Part shown: positions 1-7,199 of the stretch, in pieces | Numbering within the stretch: the first letter of the stretch is position 1 | How the letters are laid out: each line of letters starts with the position of its first letter | Assembly: GCA_014377145.1 (NCBI GenBank) | Contig: JACMQE010000336.1 | Coordinates: forward strand, 1-8,414 | From: Glaciimonas sp. | Lineage (GTDB): Bacteria; Pseudomonadota; Gammaproteobacteria; Burkholderiales; Burkholderiaceae | Length of the DNA stretch: 8,414 bases | Reading direction: 5' to 3' | Translations under genes and position numbers: made by a program | The notes under the pieces: model-generated | The model's input: only the letters and a program-made list of their open reading frames with translations | What the model was told of the DNA's origin: nothing | The model's database searches: none

Positions 1-223
1 CAGCTTTTTCGGCAGCGATCATGATTGGTGCACCATGGGCGGCATCAGCGCCGACAAAATGGACCTCATTTCCTAGCAATCGCTGAAACCTGACCCAGAT
101 ATCGGCCTGGGTGTATTCCATGATGTGACCGATGTGAAATGCACCATTAGCATAGGGCAGGGCGGTAGTGACAAATAGCTTGCGCGGCGTGTGCAGAGGA
201 AAAGGGCTCAAAGTGGTGCTCAT
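1..223 (-). CDS. metG: Methionyl-tRNA synthetase, N-terminal part (cut by window edge)
   Basis: Class I aminoacyl-tRNA synthetase that loads methionine onto initiator and elongator tRNA-Met in the cytoplasm. Reading the minus strand from the ATG at 223-221 gives 74 uninterrupted codons beginning [20 protein letters not shown], then [17 protein letters not shown]. The family hallmark ALPYANG and the HIGH nucleotide-binding signature (exact HIGH) are both present, followed by [12 protein letters not shown], where the family has a conserved GxDxHG-type segment. The gene runs off the left edge, so the KMSKS loop and the anticodon domain are not visible. It is divergent from mrp/apbC across a 240-bp spacer; this divergent arrangement is, from memory, common in Burkholderiales. 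No strong Shine-Dalgarno sequence is visible before the ATG. The visible part looks intact and functional. Confidence 0.95.
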   Translation of the reverse strand, partial: MSTTLSPFPLHTPRKLFVTTALPYANGAFHIGHIMEYTQADIWVRFQRLLGNEVHFVGADAAHGAPIMIAAEKA

Positions 224-451
224 TTAGCATTACTGGTTAGACTAAAGCAATGATTTTAGCATTACCGACGCTGATGCTGGTACCGACGCAACAGAGAATC
301 TGATGTTGCTGTGGTGTTGCTGTCACTTTTGAGCTTGTTTTATTATTGCTTTATTTGCATTTAATTTTCTGTCGGGACATTATTTTCGGGCTGGATTTGC
401 CCCATTGCCTGCGCTGATCAGATGATTTAGTTTAGACTTGCTCAATTAAAC

Positions 452-458
452 AGGGGAG
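452..458 (+). promoter_or_regulatory. Ribosome binding site of mrp/apbC
   Basis: AGGGGAG lies five bases upstream of the ATG at 464 and is close to the ideal Shine-Dalgarno sequence. It fixes the start of mrp/apbC and contrasts with the nearly SD-less gltX start further on. Confidence 0.8.
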
Positions 459-463
459 AAATA

Positions 464-1555
464 ATGAGCATTACGATTGAAGAAGTCAAGAAAGCATTAT
501 CCGGTGTCATTGATCCGAATACCGGCAAGGACCTGGTTTCTAGCAAATGCGTGAAAAATCTTCAGTTGGACGGCGTGAATGTCGCATTTGATATCGAGTT
601 GGGTTACCCCGCGAAAAGTCAGTTTGGCCTGATTCGTATGGCCGCAGAGTCGGCAGTGGCGGCTCTTGCAGGTGTGAACGGTAAAGTCAACACCAATGTG
701 TATTCAAAAATTCAAACGCACTCGGTTCAGCGCGGCGTCAAATTGATGTCGAATATAAAGAACATCATCGCGGTAGCTTCCGGAAAAGGCGGCGTCGGCA
801 AATCGACTACTGCCGTTAATCTGGCATTGGCATTGGCCGCTGAAGGCGCGCAAGTCGGTATTCTGGATGCCGATATTTACGGCCCATCGCAACCAATGAT
901 GATGGGCATCAGCGGTTGCCCTGAAACCAAAGATGGCAAAACCATGGAACCGTTGGAAAACCACGGTTTGCAAGTGTCCAGCATCGGTTTTATGGTCGAT
1001 CCGGATGAGCCGATGGTTTGGCGTGGTCCGATTGTAACACAGGCGTTGCAACAATTGCTGGATAAGACCAACTGGCACGATCTGGATTATCTGATCGTCG
1101 ATATGCCACCCGGCACCGGCGATATTCAATTGACGCTATCCCAAAAAGTTCCGGTAACTGGTGCGGTCATTGTCACAACGCCGCAAGATGTTGCGTTGTT
1201 GGATGCACGCAAAGGCTTGAAGATGTTTGAAAAAGTCGGCATTCCTATTCTCGGAATAGTAGAGAATATGAGTACGCATATTTGTTCTAACTGTGGTCAT
1301 GCTGAGGCAATTTTTGGTGCGGGTGGTGGTGAAAAAATGTGCGGTGAATACGGCGTTGATTTTCTCGGTGCGTTGCCGCTGACGATGTCGATACGCTCGC
1401 ATTCTGACGTAGGGCGGCCTACCGTGGTGGCTGAGCCGGATGGTCCAATAGCGCATATTTATAAAGAAATTGCGCGTAAGGTCGCAATTAAGGTCGCGGA
1501 AAAGGCTAAAGATATGTCGAGAAAATTTCCAACCATTGTCATCAAGAATGATTAA
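464..1555 (+). CDS. apbC: Mrp/ApbC-family iron-sulfur cluster carrier P-loop ATPase
   Basis: Cytoplasmic dimeric ATPase of the Mrp/NBP35 family that binds and transfers [4Fe-4S] clusters to apo-proteins. The 363-residue product is full length for the family. Residues ~1-80 form the MIP18/DUF59-type domain (starting MSITIEEVKKALSGVIDPN). The deviant Walker A/P-loop SGKGGVGKST is at 106-115, with both signature lysines. DADIYGPSQP at 135-144 and DMPPGTGD at 213-220 are the Walker A' and B-type motifs of the MinD/Mrp superfamily. The bridging CxxC (CSNC, C274 and C277) that holds the cluster between subunits is present, so the protein should be functional. A strong ribosome binding site precedes the ATG. 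It is divergent from metG and upstream of a dead DUF4399 gene. No clear rho-independent terminator follows; only an AT-rich partial palindrome is seen after the TAA. Confidence 0.97.
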   Translation: MSITIEEVKKALSGVIDPNTGKDLVSSKCVKNLQLDGVNVAFDIELGYPAKSQFGLIRMAAESAVAALAGVNGKVNTNVYSKIQTHSVQRGVKLMSNIKNIIAVASGKGGVGKSTTAVNLALALAAEGAQVGILDADIYGPSQPMMMGISGCPETKDGKTMEPLENHGLQVSSIGFMVDPDEPMVWRGPIVTQALQQLLDKTNWHDLDYLIVDMPPGTGDIQLTLSQKVPVTGAVIVTTPQDVALLDARKGLKMFEKVGIPILGIVENMSTHICSNCGHAEAIFGAGGGEKMCGEYGVDFLGALPLTMSIRSHSDVGRPTVVAEPDGPIAHIYKEIARKVAIKVAEKAKDMSRKFPTIVIKND

Positions 1556-1698
1556 TCCCATTAATTTAATTAATTGACTTTATGAATTTTTTTACATTGA
1601 ATCGCTCTGAGTCGCAAAGTCAAATGCGATGGTCAAGTGGCTTCACGAGATTAAGGCATCATTTTCCAATCAAAACGGTTAAAGGACTATTCGATGAA

Positions 1699-2101
1699 AT
1701 GAAGCTTTCTTGCTGTATTTTTTAGCGCTTCGATATTGGCTGTCGGGTTTGTGCCGCAATTGGCGCATGCCGCGTCGGTTAGTTTTGTGGAGCCTGCAAG
1801 ATAGTGCCGTAGTCACGAGTCCTTTTATGGTCAAGTTTGGGGTTACTGGAATGGCACTCAAGCCTGCCGGTGATATGACGAAACACCGGTCATCGTCATC
1901 TGCTGATCAATCAAGGACCTATCAAGGCTGGTCAGGTCATTCCCGTTGACGCCCAGCATCTGCATTTTGGCAAAGGACAAACTGAAACCAGTACGTCCTT
2001 TGCCACCAGGGAAATATAGCTTGACGACCCAGTTTGCTAACGGCTTGCATCAGTCGTATGGCCCTGTATTAAGCCAGACCATTAACGTTACTGTCCAATA
2101 A
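1699..2101 (+). pseudogene. DUF4399-type exported protein, multiply frameshifted
   Basis: Splicing frames restores a ~130-residue protein: a signal peptide (MKLS, LLYFLAL, SILAVGFVPQLAHA, cleavage after AHA), then ASVSFVEPA, DSAVVTSPFMVKFGVTGM, TGHRHLLINQGPIKAGQ, PVDAQHLHFGKGQTET, PPGKYSLT, and GLHQSYGPVLSQTINVTVQ before TAA at 2099-2101. The histidine-rich TGHxHLLI and HLHFGKGQTE motifs and the LPPGKYxL segment are typical of DUF4399, a periplasmic domain of unknown function. At least five frame changes are needed, near 1709, 1730, 1800, 1883 and 1998, so no single frame covers the gene. The longest open piece (1710-1949) is a mixture of right and wrong frames. AAAGGA at 1681-1686 is a possible relic ribosome binding site. 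The family call is from recalled motifs; the decay is seen directly. Confidence 0.85.
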
Positions 2102-2167
2102 GCAATACAAGTGTATAAATGCTGACACGGCGTTGCTAATGTAACCGGGGTGATATTGCTGTGACGG

Positions 2168-2196
2168 TTCCCTCGATCCGGGCAACGCGTTAAAAT
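2168..2196 (+). promoter_or_regulatory. Possible sigma-70 promoter of gltX
   Basis: TAAAAT at 2191-2196 is a good -10 box. TTCCCT at 2168-2173 is a poor -35 box at 17-bp spacing. Transcription would start near 2203, giving a ~45-nt leader almost filled by the hairpin at 2212-2240. It is placed correctly for gltX, since the upstream gene is dead, but the -35 match is weak. Confidence 0.4.
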
Positions 2197-2211
2197 GTAG
2201 TTTTCATTGAT

Positions 2212-2240
2212 AGCGGCTTTGGCAATCCAAGGCCGTTTTT
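2212..2240 (+). terminator. Terminator-like hairpin immediately upstream of gltX start
   Basis: CGGCTTTGG (2214-2222), loop CAAT, then CCAAGGCCG (2227-2235) form a 9-bp stem with one G-U pair, extendable by two weaker pairs. It is followed directly by TTTTT and a further AT run. This is the classic form of a rho-independent terminator, yet it ends only about 7-12 bases before the gltX ATG. It could end transcription coming from the apbC/DUF4399 side, with gltX then started by an internal promoter, or it could act as an attenuator in the gltX leader. Confidence 0.6.
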
Positions 2241-2247
2241 ATTTATC

Positions 2248-3726
2248 ATGACTGCTGCTATTCTTGTTTCTAATCCCGTCACTCCCGTCACCGCTGGTGC
2301 GGCCTCGGTATCAAAGCCAGTTAAAACCCGTTTTGCACCTAGCCCTACCGGCTACCTGCATTTGGGTGGCGCCCGCACGGCACTATTTTCCTGGGCCTAT
2401 GCGCATCACTTCGGAGGCACTTTTGTGTTGCGAGTCGAAGATACTGACCTTGAGCGTTCAACTCCGGAAGCGGTAGATGCCATCATCGAAGGTATGCAAT
2501 GGTTGGGTCTAGCACATGATGAAGGTCCACATTATCAGATGCAACGGATGGATCGCTATCGCGAAGTAATCGCACAGATGTTGACCGAAGGTAGCGCTTA
2601 TTACTGCTATTCATCGCCGGAAGAAATCGAGGCTATGCGTGAAAAAATGCGTGCAGCGGGCGAAAAGCCACGTTACGATGGCACTTGGCGTCCAGAAGCT
2701 GGAAAGTTTTTACCGGCAGTCCCTGCTAATCGTAAACCGGTGGTGCGTTTTAAAAATCCATTAGAAGGTGAAGTCAGTTGGGACGATGTCGTTAAGGGCA
2801 ACATTACGATCGCCAATCGTGAAATGGATGATTTGGTCATCGCTCGACCAGACGGTACGCCGACTTACAATTTCTGTGTGGTCGTAGATGACTGGGATAT
2901 GCAAATCACGCATGTAATTCGCGGCGATGATCATGTGAACAACACCCCCCGCCAGATCAATATTCTGAAAGCGCTCGGCGCAACTTTGCCATTGTATGGT
3001 CACGTGCCGATGATATTGGGCACAGATGGCGAAAAGCTGTCAAAGCGCCATGGTGCGGTGAATGTGATGGATTATCCGGCGCAGGGTTATTTACCAGAAG
3101 CAATGCTGAATTATCTGGCGCGCCTGGGCTGGAGTCATGGGAACGAAGAAGTTTTCTCGATCGCGCAGTTCTGCGAATGGTTTGATTTAGATCATTTGTC
3201 GAAATCGCCTGCACAGTTCAATCCGGAAAAACTGGCATGGGTCAACAATCAATATATCAAGCTGGCCGAAAATAGCCGTCTGGCTAAATTGGTGCGGCCA
3301 TTGATGGAAAAAGAAGGTGCCGATTTCACCGCTGGGTTAACATCAGCCCCGGATTTGGCGAAGGTTATCGGGTTGTTAAAAGAGCGTGCCAATACTACGC
3401 ATGAAGTAGCGACCGCAGCTATGCTGTTTTATCGTCAGCCTGCGCCGGATACAGCGCTACTAGAACAACACTTCAATACCTTCGCAGCAAATATCAAAAC
3501 AGCGCTGGCTGATTTTGCTGAGCGCTGCCGGACAGTGGACTGGAATAAGGCAGCGCTGGCCGCCATAATTAAAGAGGTGTTAACCGCACACGCCCTGAAA
3601 ATGCCCCAGATTGCCATGCCTTTGCGTTTGATGATGACCGGCCAGTTACAGACACCAGCGATCGATATAGTGCTGGAGTTATTTGGCCGTGAAGTGGTGC
3701 TGGACCGTTTACAGAAATATCTTTGA
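2248..3726 (+). CDS. gltX: Glutamyl-tRNA synthetase
   Basis: Class I aminoacyl-tRNA synthetase that charges tRNA-Glu with glutamate in the cytoplasm. The 492-residue product is complete. The HIGH-equivalent [16 protein letters not shown] is at about 28-43, with PSPTG and HLGG intact. [11 protein letters not shown], the tRNA/amino-acid region [29 protein letters not shown] and the KMSKS-equivalent KLSKR at 263-267 are all present, so it should be active. The first ~25 residues ([17 protein letters not shown]...) form a hydrophobic, Ala/Val/Pro-rich extension before KTRFAPSP that most GltX proteins lack. No in-frame ATG occurs between it and the catalytic core, so 2248 is the best start, although no convincing ribosome binding site precedes it. 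It lies directly upstream of tRNA-Ala and its own substrate, tRNA-Glu. Unlike most later genes here it shows no sign of decay. Confidence 0.97.
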   Translation: MTAAILVSNPVTPVTAGAASVSKPVKTRFAPSPTGYLHLGGARTALFSWAYAHHFGGTFVLRVEDTDLERSTPEAVDAIIEGMQWLGLAHDEGPHYQMQRMDRYREVIAQMLTEGSAYYCYSSPEEIEAMREKMRAAGEKPRYDGTWRPEAGKFLPAVPANRKPVVRFKNPLEGEVSWDDVVKGNITIANREMDDLVIARPDGTPTYNFCVVVDDWDMQITHVIRGDDHVNNTPRQINILKALGATLPLYGHVPMILGTDGEKLSKRHGAVNVMDYPAQGYLPEAMLNYLARLGWSHGNEEVFSIAQFCEWFDLDHLSKSPAQFNPEKLAWVNNQYIKLAENSRLAKLVRPLMEKEGADFTAGLTSAPDLAKVIGLLKERANTTHEVATAAMLFYRQPAPDTALLEQHFNTFAANIKTALADFAERCRTVDWNKAALAAIIKEVLTAHALKMPQIAMPLRLMMTGQLQTPAIDIVLELFGREVVLDRLQKYL

Positions 3727-3744
3727 TAAATTTTCAAAACGGGA

Positions 3745-3774
3745 TTGTCAGAGTTGGAATAACTTTGCTATAAT
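3745..3774 (+). promoter_or_regulatory. Sigma-70 promoter of the tRNA-Ala/tRNA-Glu unit
   Basis: TTGTCA (3745-3750, five of six bases matching TTGACA) and a perfect TATAAT (3769-3774) are separated by 18 bp. The predicted start is near 3781, about 11 bases before the mature 5' end of tRNA-Ala. It is the best promoter in the window, as expected for stable RNA, and would make tRNA transcription independent of gltX. Confidence 0.8.
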
Positions 3775-3791
3775 TTTGCTTCTTAGAAAAA

Positions 3792-3867
<76 letters not shown>

Positions 3868-3922
3868 GCGTAAGTAAGTAGAGTAATAAAAGCAGTACCG
3901 CTAGCACTATGGACAGATCATT

Positions 3923-3998
3923 GTCCCCATCGTCTAGAGGCCTAGGACATCACCCTTTCACGGTGAGTACAGGGGTTCGAATCCCCTTGGGGACGCCA
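3923..3998 (+). tRNA. tRNA-Glu (anticodon TTC)
   Basis: A 76-nt cloverleaf with encoded CCA. The acceptor stem is GTCCCCA (3923-3929) with TGGGGAC (3988-3994), discriminator G. The anticodon stem TCACC/GGTGA closes the loop CTTTCAC, with anticodon TTC at 3957-3959 reading GAA/GAG. The T arm has GGGGTTCGAATCCCC. It lies 55 bp after tRNA-Ala with no promoter between them, so the two are probably co-transcribed. It is the substrate of the GltX encoded just upstream. Confidence 0.97.
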
Positions 3999-4041
3999 AG
4001 ATAAAAAAAGACGTATCGGTTGATATGGGCTTTTTTATCTT
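3998..4041 (+). terminator. Terminator-like stem-loop after tRNA-Glu
   Basis: AAGATAAAAAAAG directly after the CCA is complementary to CTTTTTTATCTT at 4030-4041. Between them GTATC and GATAT can extend the stem around a GGTT loop, with a mismatch and a bulge. The 3' side supplies a run of six T. The stem is AT-rich with little GC, so it is a weaker terminator than usual, but its position right after the tRNA fits. Confidence 0.6.
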
Positions 4042-4300
4042 GAGTGCCTGTGTGCCTATCTTAAATAGCTTGTCTGTCCAATTGGCACATACGTCGCGCT
4101 AATAGACGTCAATAAGATTGGCATCAATAGGTAGTCCAAACAACACTGATTCAAGAGAGTGTCGAAAGTACCACTTTATTGATTAAATCTGGGGTTTTAT
4201 ATAAAGATAGGATTATTCTTTGATCTGAGCAAGTCTCAAGTAATATTATTGCAAAGTGCGCGTCAGATTATATCTTCGAGGTGTTAGAGGAGTGGATTTA

Positions 4301-4504
4301 CTACACGTTTTCTTTTGCGGAAAAGTCATGTATAGCGATAGTTTTAAAAACTAGGATGGCACATAACAGCGCGATCCAATCTTGGTGTGTGTAAAATGAT
4401 CCTTTGCTGCGTTTGTTCTCGTTCATAGAGATGTATTTAAAAAATAGATGTTCCAGATAAGCAATTTCGCAATTCTCTTCTGGAACAAATGACCTATCAT
4501 TCAT
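4301..4504 (-). CDS. Small hypothetical protein, 67 codons, unrecognised
   Basis: I do not recognise this protein. It is an open frame of 67 codons on the same strand as the decayed genes to its right, with an N-terminus MNDRSFVPEENCEIAYLEH, a charged middle (MNENKRSKG) and one hydrophobic stretch WIALLCAILVFKTIAI near residues 43-58 that could be a membrane segment or a buried helix. The acidic/aromatic N-terminus and the absence of low-complexity sequence make it look like a real or formerly real protein rather than a random frame. However, the only SD-like sequence (AGAAG) sits about 2 bases from the ATG, which is too close. It lies downstream of a broken DUF3309 gene and may itself be truncated or silent. 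Confidence 0.4.
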   Translation of the reverse strand: MNDRSFVPEENCEIAYLEHLFFKYISMNENKRSKGSFYTHQDWIALLCAILVFKTIAIHDFSAKENV

Positions 4505-4561
4505 TACTTCTCATGGCTTCAAACTACCGCATTCCAATCCCGACGGCATGGGGATTCCCGA

Positions 4562-4715
4562 TTAAAACCGCCCTGTGAGGAATAATATAATCAAGATGAT
4601 GGACGATCATGCTAGTAATCTCGCTTGGCCCATACCCCCAACTACGGCTATGTGTCCACGCTGGCAAAGCACCAATCAATAACAGGTTCAAAATAATTAG
4701 AAGAATGGTGCCCAT
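4562..4715 (-). pseudogene. DUF3309-type small membrane protein, frameshifted
   Basis: The minus-strand ATG at 4715 starts MGTILLIILNLLLIGALPAW, then THSRSWGYGPS. This matches the N-terminal hydrophobic helix and the conserved LPxWxHSRSWGYGPSG motif of DUF3309, a family of ~50-residue inner-membrane proteins of unknown function. After YGPS the open frame turns into unrelated sequence (EITSMIVHHLDYII...). In the neighbouring frame the expected second helix appears (SSIILIILFLTGRF) and ends at a TAA at 4562-4564, the right distance for a 50-residue protein. A frame change of one base near 4610-4625, plus an in-frame TGA in the shifted frame, therefore broke the gene. The 154-bp remnant is one base more than 51 codons. 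The family call is from recalled motifs; the frame break is seen directly. Confidence 0.78.
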
Positions 4716-4857
4716 GCTTTACGCCTCGCTGGTTAGTTACCAATGTGTTGCAATGTCAGGAAAAATACTTAACATCTGCCCAAAAAGCGCTTAATGTTAT
4801 TGAAACGTTTATAATTTCTTCTGCATTTATTTTTGGATGCTTAAGCTCGATACTTAC

Positions 4858-5377
4858 TTAATAACGCAATATTCGCGCTTTATCTACTCGGACCCGGTCA
4901 CCTACTCGTAGATCGCCAGGATTGTTTAGCTTAGTATTTCTGATACCCGTTATTGTTCATACGAATGTGGACGTTATAAGAAACTAGACTTTTGCTATTT
5001 CTTTGCTCGACCTGATTACCCAACGCAGCTCCACCTACCGCGCCAGCGAGGGTGGCGGCGGTGTTTCCGGTGCGGCGCCAGTTTGATGCCCCCAATACGC
5101 CACCGACGAGTGCACCAGCAATACCGTGACCTTGGTTCTCCAGGGCGACGACATCAATACCCTATATCACGCCAGACCCATTATAAATTTGCGGATAAGA
5201 CTGTTGATTTGGAAGTGGTGCGTACTGATTAGATAAATTAACCACCCCAAGATAAGGTTGGTTGTCGTAAGGACCGGCACAGCCGCCAAGTAAGAGGGTG
5301 CCATCTACCAGGGTTGCCATTAGTAGTTGACTAAGTTGATGGAATTTTTTGATGAGTTGCATGGCATTTCCTAACAT
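4858..5377 (-). pseudogene. Glycine-zipper (SlyB/17-kDa antigen-type) outer-membrane lipoprotein, broken
   Basis: Minus-strand reading from ATG 5377 (or ATG 5362, MQLIKKFHQ) gives a lipoprotein signal with lipobox LLGGC (Cys33 of the longer form), then a linker containing Tyr, Pro and Gln. A TAG at 5162-5164 interrupts the frame after NGSGVI. In the same frame beyond it come GIDVVALENQGHGIAGALVG, then a Gly/Ala-rich stretch with GNTAATLAGAVGGAALGNQ, and YNVHIRMNNNGYQ. These are the glycine-zipper 2TM domain and the C-terminal HVRMDNGxYQ segment of SlyB-like outer-membrane lipoproteins. At 4931-4933 the frame stops again. A one-base shift restores LNNPGDLRVGDRVRVDKARI, ending at TAA 4858-4860, the family's usual C-terminus. 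So one nonsense mutation and one frameshift separate this from a ~173-codon gene. A 17-bp dyad lies just upstream. Confidence 0.85.
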
Positions 5378-5388
5378 TATTTATACGC

Positions 5389-5426
5389 GATTTACCATTT
5401 TGCATGTAAATGCATAATGGTAAATC
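5389..5426. repeat. Long inverted repeat (dyad) upstream of the lipoprotein pseudogene
   Basis: Two 17-bp arms (5389-5405 and 5410-5426) are complementary except for one T-T mismatch and are separated by GTAA. The outer arms contain TTTACCATT and AATGGTAAA, the inner arms TGCAT and ATGCA. It starts 12 bp upstream of the lipoprotein ATG, in the position of an operator or 5' leader hairpin. It has no T run on the coding strand and low GC, so a terminator is less likely. Confidence 0.65.
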
Positions 5427-5643
5427 ACCATCAAGACAATGGTTGGGATACCGAGCAGCTATGCTAAAAATACTTGTCTATAATGCAGTCTTTTAGAATG
5501 GATTTAGATAAACGCGCTAATCAATACAGCATCCAAATAGAGGATATAAATAATATTTTGTTACTGCCTGGTGCCAAATAAAAGGTTTCAGCCGTTCTTC
5601 AAACTACGCAAAATTGTCCCAGAAAAAGGGGTGCCGACGAAAA

Positions 5644-5703
5644 CAGCGTGCTCAGGCGGCTAGGAGAGCACAACGCCACTGGGGCGATTTTTCCGTAAGT
5701 CCT
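5644..5703 (-). repeat. Dispersed ~60-bp repeat, copy 1 (minus orientation)
   Basis: On the minus strand it starts AGGACTTACGGA and contains CCCCAGTGGCGT and CTCTCCTAGCCGC. It aligns by eye with the plus strand at 8261-8318 at roughly 80% identity over the first ~50 bases, with three single-base gaps. Its GGACTTACGG end faces the liv block. It may be the end of a degenerate insertion sequence, a REP-like element or an RNA-encoding repeat; nothing here decides. Confidence 0.55.
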
Positions 5704-5761
5704 ATAAATAACTGACTCATCAAGTATTCTTATTTATATGATATTTTACTTCACCGTGATA

Positions 5762-6414
5762 TCAACCACCTAAATACGCTTCCAATACTTTTGGGTTGTG
5801 CAACAACTTAGCGCCGGTATCGACCAACACAATTTGGCCTGTTTCTAGTATATACTCGTGTTGCACAATCCGAAGTGCTTGTCGGACGTTGTGTTCGACA
5901 AGCAGGATAGTGAGAGCGGTATATTTGATTTCCTGGAAGATGCGAAAAATTTCTTGAATCATCAGGGGAGCTAGACCCATCGATGGTTCGTCCAGCATTA
6001 GTATGCGTGGCTTTGCCATTAGGGCGCGGCCAATGGCGAGCATTTGTTGTTCTCCGCCAGAGAGGTTGCCTGCCAGGCCTTTTTTGCGCTGTTGCAGTAC
6101 CGGGAATAGCGAATATAGTCATTCCAAATCTTTTGCGATCTGTGCTTTGTCGTCCCGGGTATAGGCTCCTAGTGCCAGATTTTGTGCGGCGATAATTTAG
6201 TCAGGTCGCGGTCGCCTAGCAGCACCTTGCCTCGTGTTGATTTTAATAAACCCGAGATTGCTAACAATGTGGTATTTTTCCCAGCACCGTTGGCACCAAC
6301 CAAGGCCTTGATTTCGCCTTCATTGAGGGTCAGTGTGATACCTTTGACGGCCTCGATATGGCCGCAAGAAACTGCCAGATCTTCCAAACTTAAGATGGGG
6401 GTAATGGATGTCAT
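5762..6414 (-). pseudogene. livF: Branched-chain amino acid ABC transporter ATPase LivF, broken
   Basis: LivF is one of two cytoplasmic ATPases that drive uptake of Leu/Ile/Val by the LivHM permease. The start overlaps the livG stop (ATGA at 6411-6414), as in intact operons. The first part runs MTSITPILSLEDLAVSCGHI to LTKLSPHKI. It then jumps near 6180 to LALGAYTRDDKAQIAKDLE, so about 22 residues are missing, including the VPEGR/Q-loop region, and the frame changes. A TGA at 6119-6121 interrupts the second part. After it, LYSLFPVLQQRKKGLAG, the signature LSGGEQQ, Walker B ILMLDEPSMGLAP and the H-loop VEHN follow, ending EAYLGG. The Walker A reads GANGAGKNTT, with Asn in place of the Ser/Thr that binds Mg. 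With 653 bp against about 705 expected, the gene is certainly dead. Confidence 0.93.
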
Positions 6415-7174
6415 TCAGCTTCTTCCTTACTTAGATAAGCTTCGATCACTTCCTGATTATTTTTAATCTGATCTGGCGTGCCTTCGGCGATGATGCAGCC
6501 GAAATTTAGGACCGCGATACGGTCGCACAGATCCATCACAAAACGCATATCGTGCTCAATCATGAAAATGCTAAAACCGCGTTGTTCCTTGATATTCAAA
6601 ATCTCGCGTATTAACGCGGTTTTTTCGGAGGGATTCATCCCCGTGACCGACTTATCGAGTAACAATAATTTTGGCTTGGTGGCAAGTGCACGCACAAATT
6701 CAAGTTTGCGTTGTCCGTGGTAGGATAAATTGTCTGCCAGCAATTGTGCTTTGTGATCGAGGCGGACCCAAGATAACAATTCCAGTGCGCGCTTGCTTTT
6801 GCTTCGATATTGCGATACCTTGGAAGACTTGGGAGCAATCCGTTGATGCTGCAAACCACATGATCATGCATACCTAATATGACGTTTTCCAGCAGCGTCA
6901 TTTCTTTGAACACATGGATATTCTGGAACGTGTGGGCGATCCTGCATTTAGTAATTTTATGCGGCGCAACCTTTCCAATATCATCCTGATCCTTGAACGC
7001 AACACCACCGCTGGACGCACTTAGCAGTCCTGTGATCAGGTTAAATACTGTGGTTTTTCCCGCGCCGTTGGGCCCGATCAGACCAAAAATACCACCTTGT
7101 GGAACGTTCAAATTCACGTCTTGTAAAACGTGCAAGCCACCAAAGTTTTTGCTGATATTGTTGAGTCGTAGCAT
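6411..7174 (-). pseudogene. livG: Branched-chain amino acid ABC transporter ATPase LivG, frameshifted
   Basis: LivG is the partner ATPase of LivF. The start at 7174 gives MLRLNNISKNFGGLHVLQDV, an intact Walker A GPNGAGKTTVFN, and a Q-loop region AHTFQNIHVFKEMTLLENV. Near 6788-6806 a one-base shift is needed to reach the second half: RALELLSWVRLDHKAQ, then the signature region NLSYHGQRKLEF (normally LSYGQQRxLE), RALATKPKLLLLDKSVTGMN, MIEHDMRFVM and EAYLSKEEAE. The Walker B run LLLLDKSVTG has Lys-Ser where the family has the catalytic Glu-Pro (DEP), so even a repaired frame would be inactive. Length (764 bp) is otherwise normal. It ends overlapping livF by 4 bp and starts 25 bp after livM. Confidence 0.92.
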
Positions 7175-7199
7175 CAGCTTGCCTTTTCTGTCTGCGGGG

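Larger units (their letters stand above)
5378..5761. other. Intergenic stretch between broken lipoprotein gene and livF
   Basis: No coding region is supported here. It holds the dyad at 5389-5426 and, at 5644-5703, one copy of a ~60-bp sequence repeated near 8261. Short TATAAT-like strings occur (for example 5479-5484), but without a matching -35 box. The plus-strand frame over 5585-5660 is open for about 25 codons, but nothing identifies it as a protein. Confidence 0.6.

Noticed and set aside
704..1129. Minus-strand open frame of 141 codons inside mrp/apbC
   Set aside because: It lies wholly opposite a well-conserved Mrp/ApbC gene, and its translation shows no domain or plausible start context. 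It is a shadow frame, as is the similar one at 1136-1561.
1710..1949. Plus-strand open frame of 79 codons as an independent small protein
   Set aside because: It is a patch of the decayed DUF4399 gene. Only its first codons and the middle part (DSAVVTSPFMVKFG region) are in the correct frame.
4609..4794. Plus-strand open frame of 61 codons
   Set aside because: It lies opposite the DUF3309 pseudogene, whose conserved motif explains this sequence; no ribosome binding site is seen.
5389..5426. CRISPR-like or rho-independent terminator reading of the dyad
   Set aside because: There is a single copy with no repeat-spacer pattern. The stem is AT-rich with no T run, and it sits upstream of a gene, not downstream.
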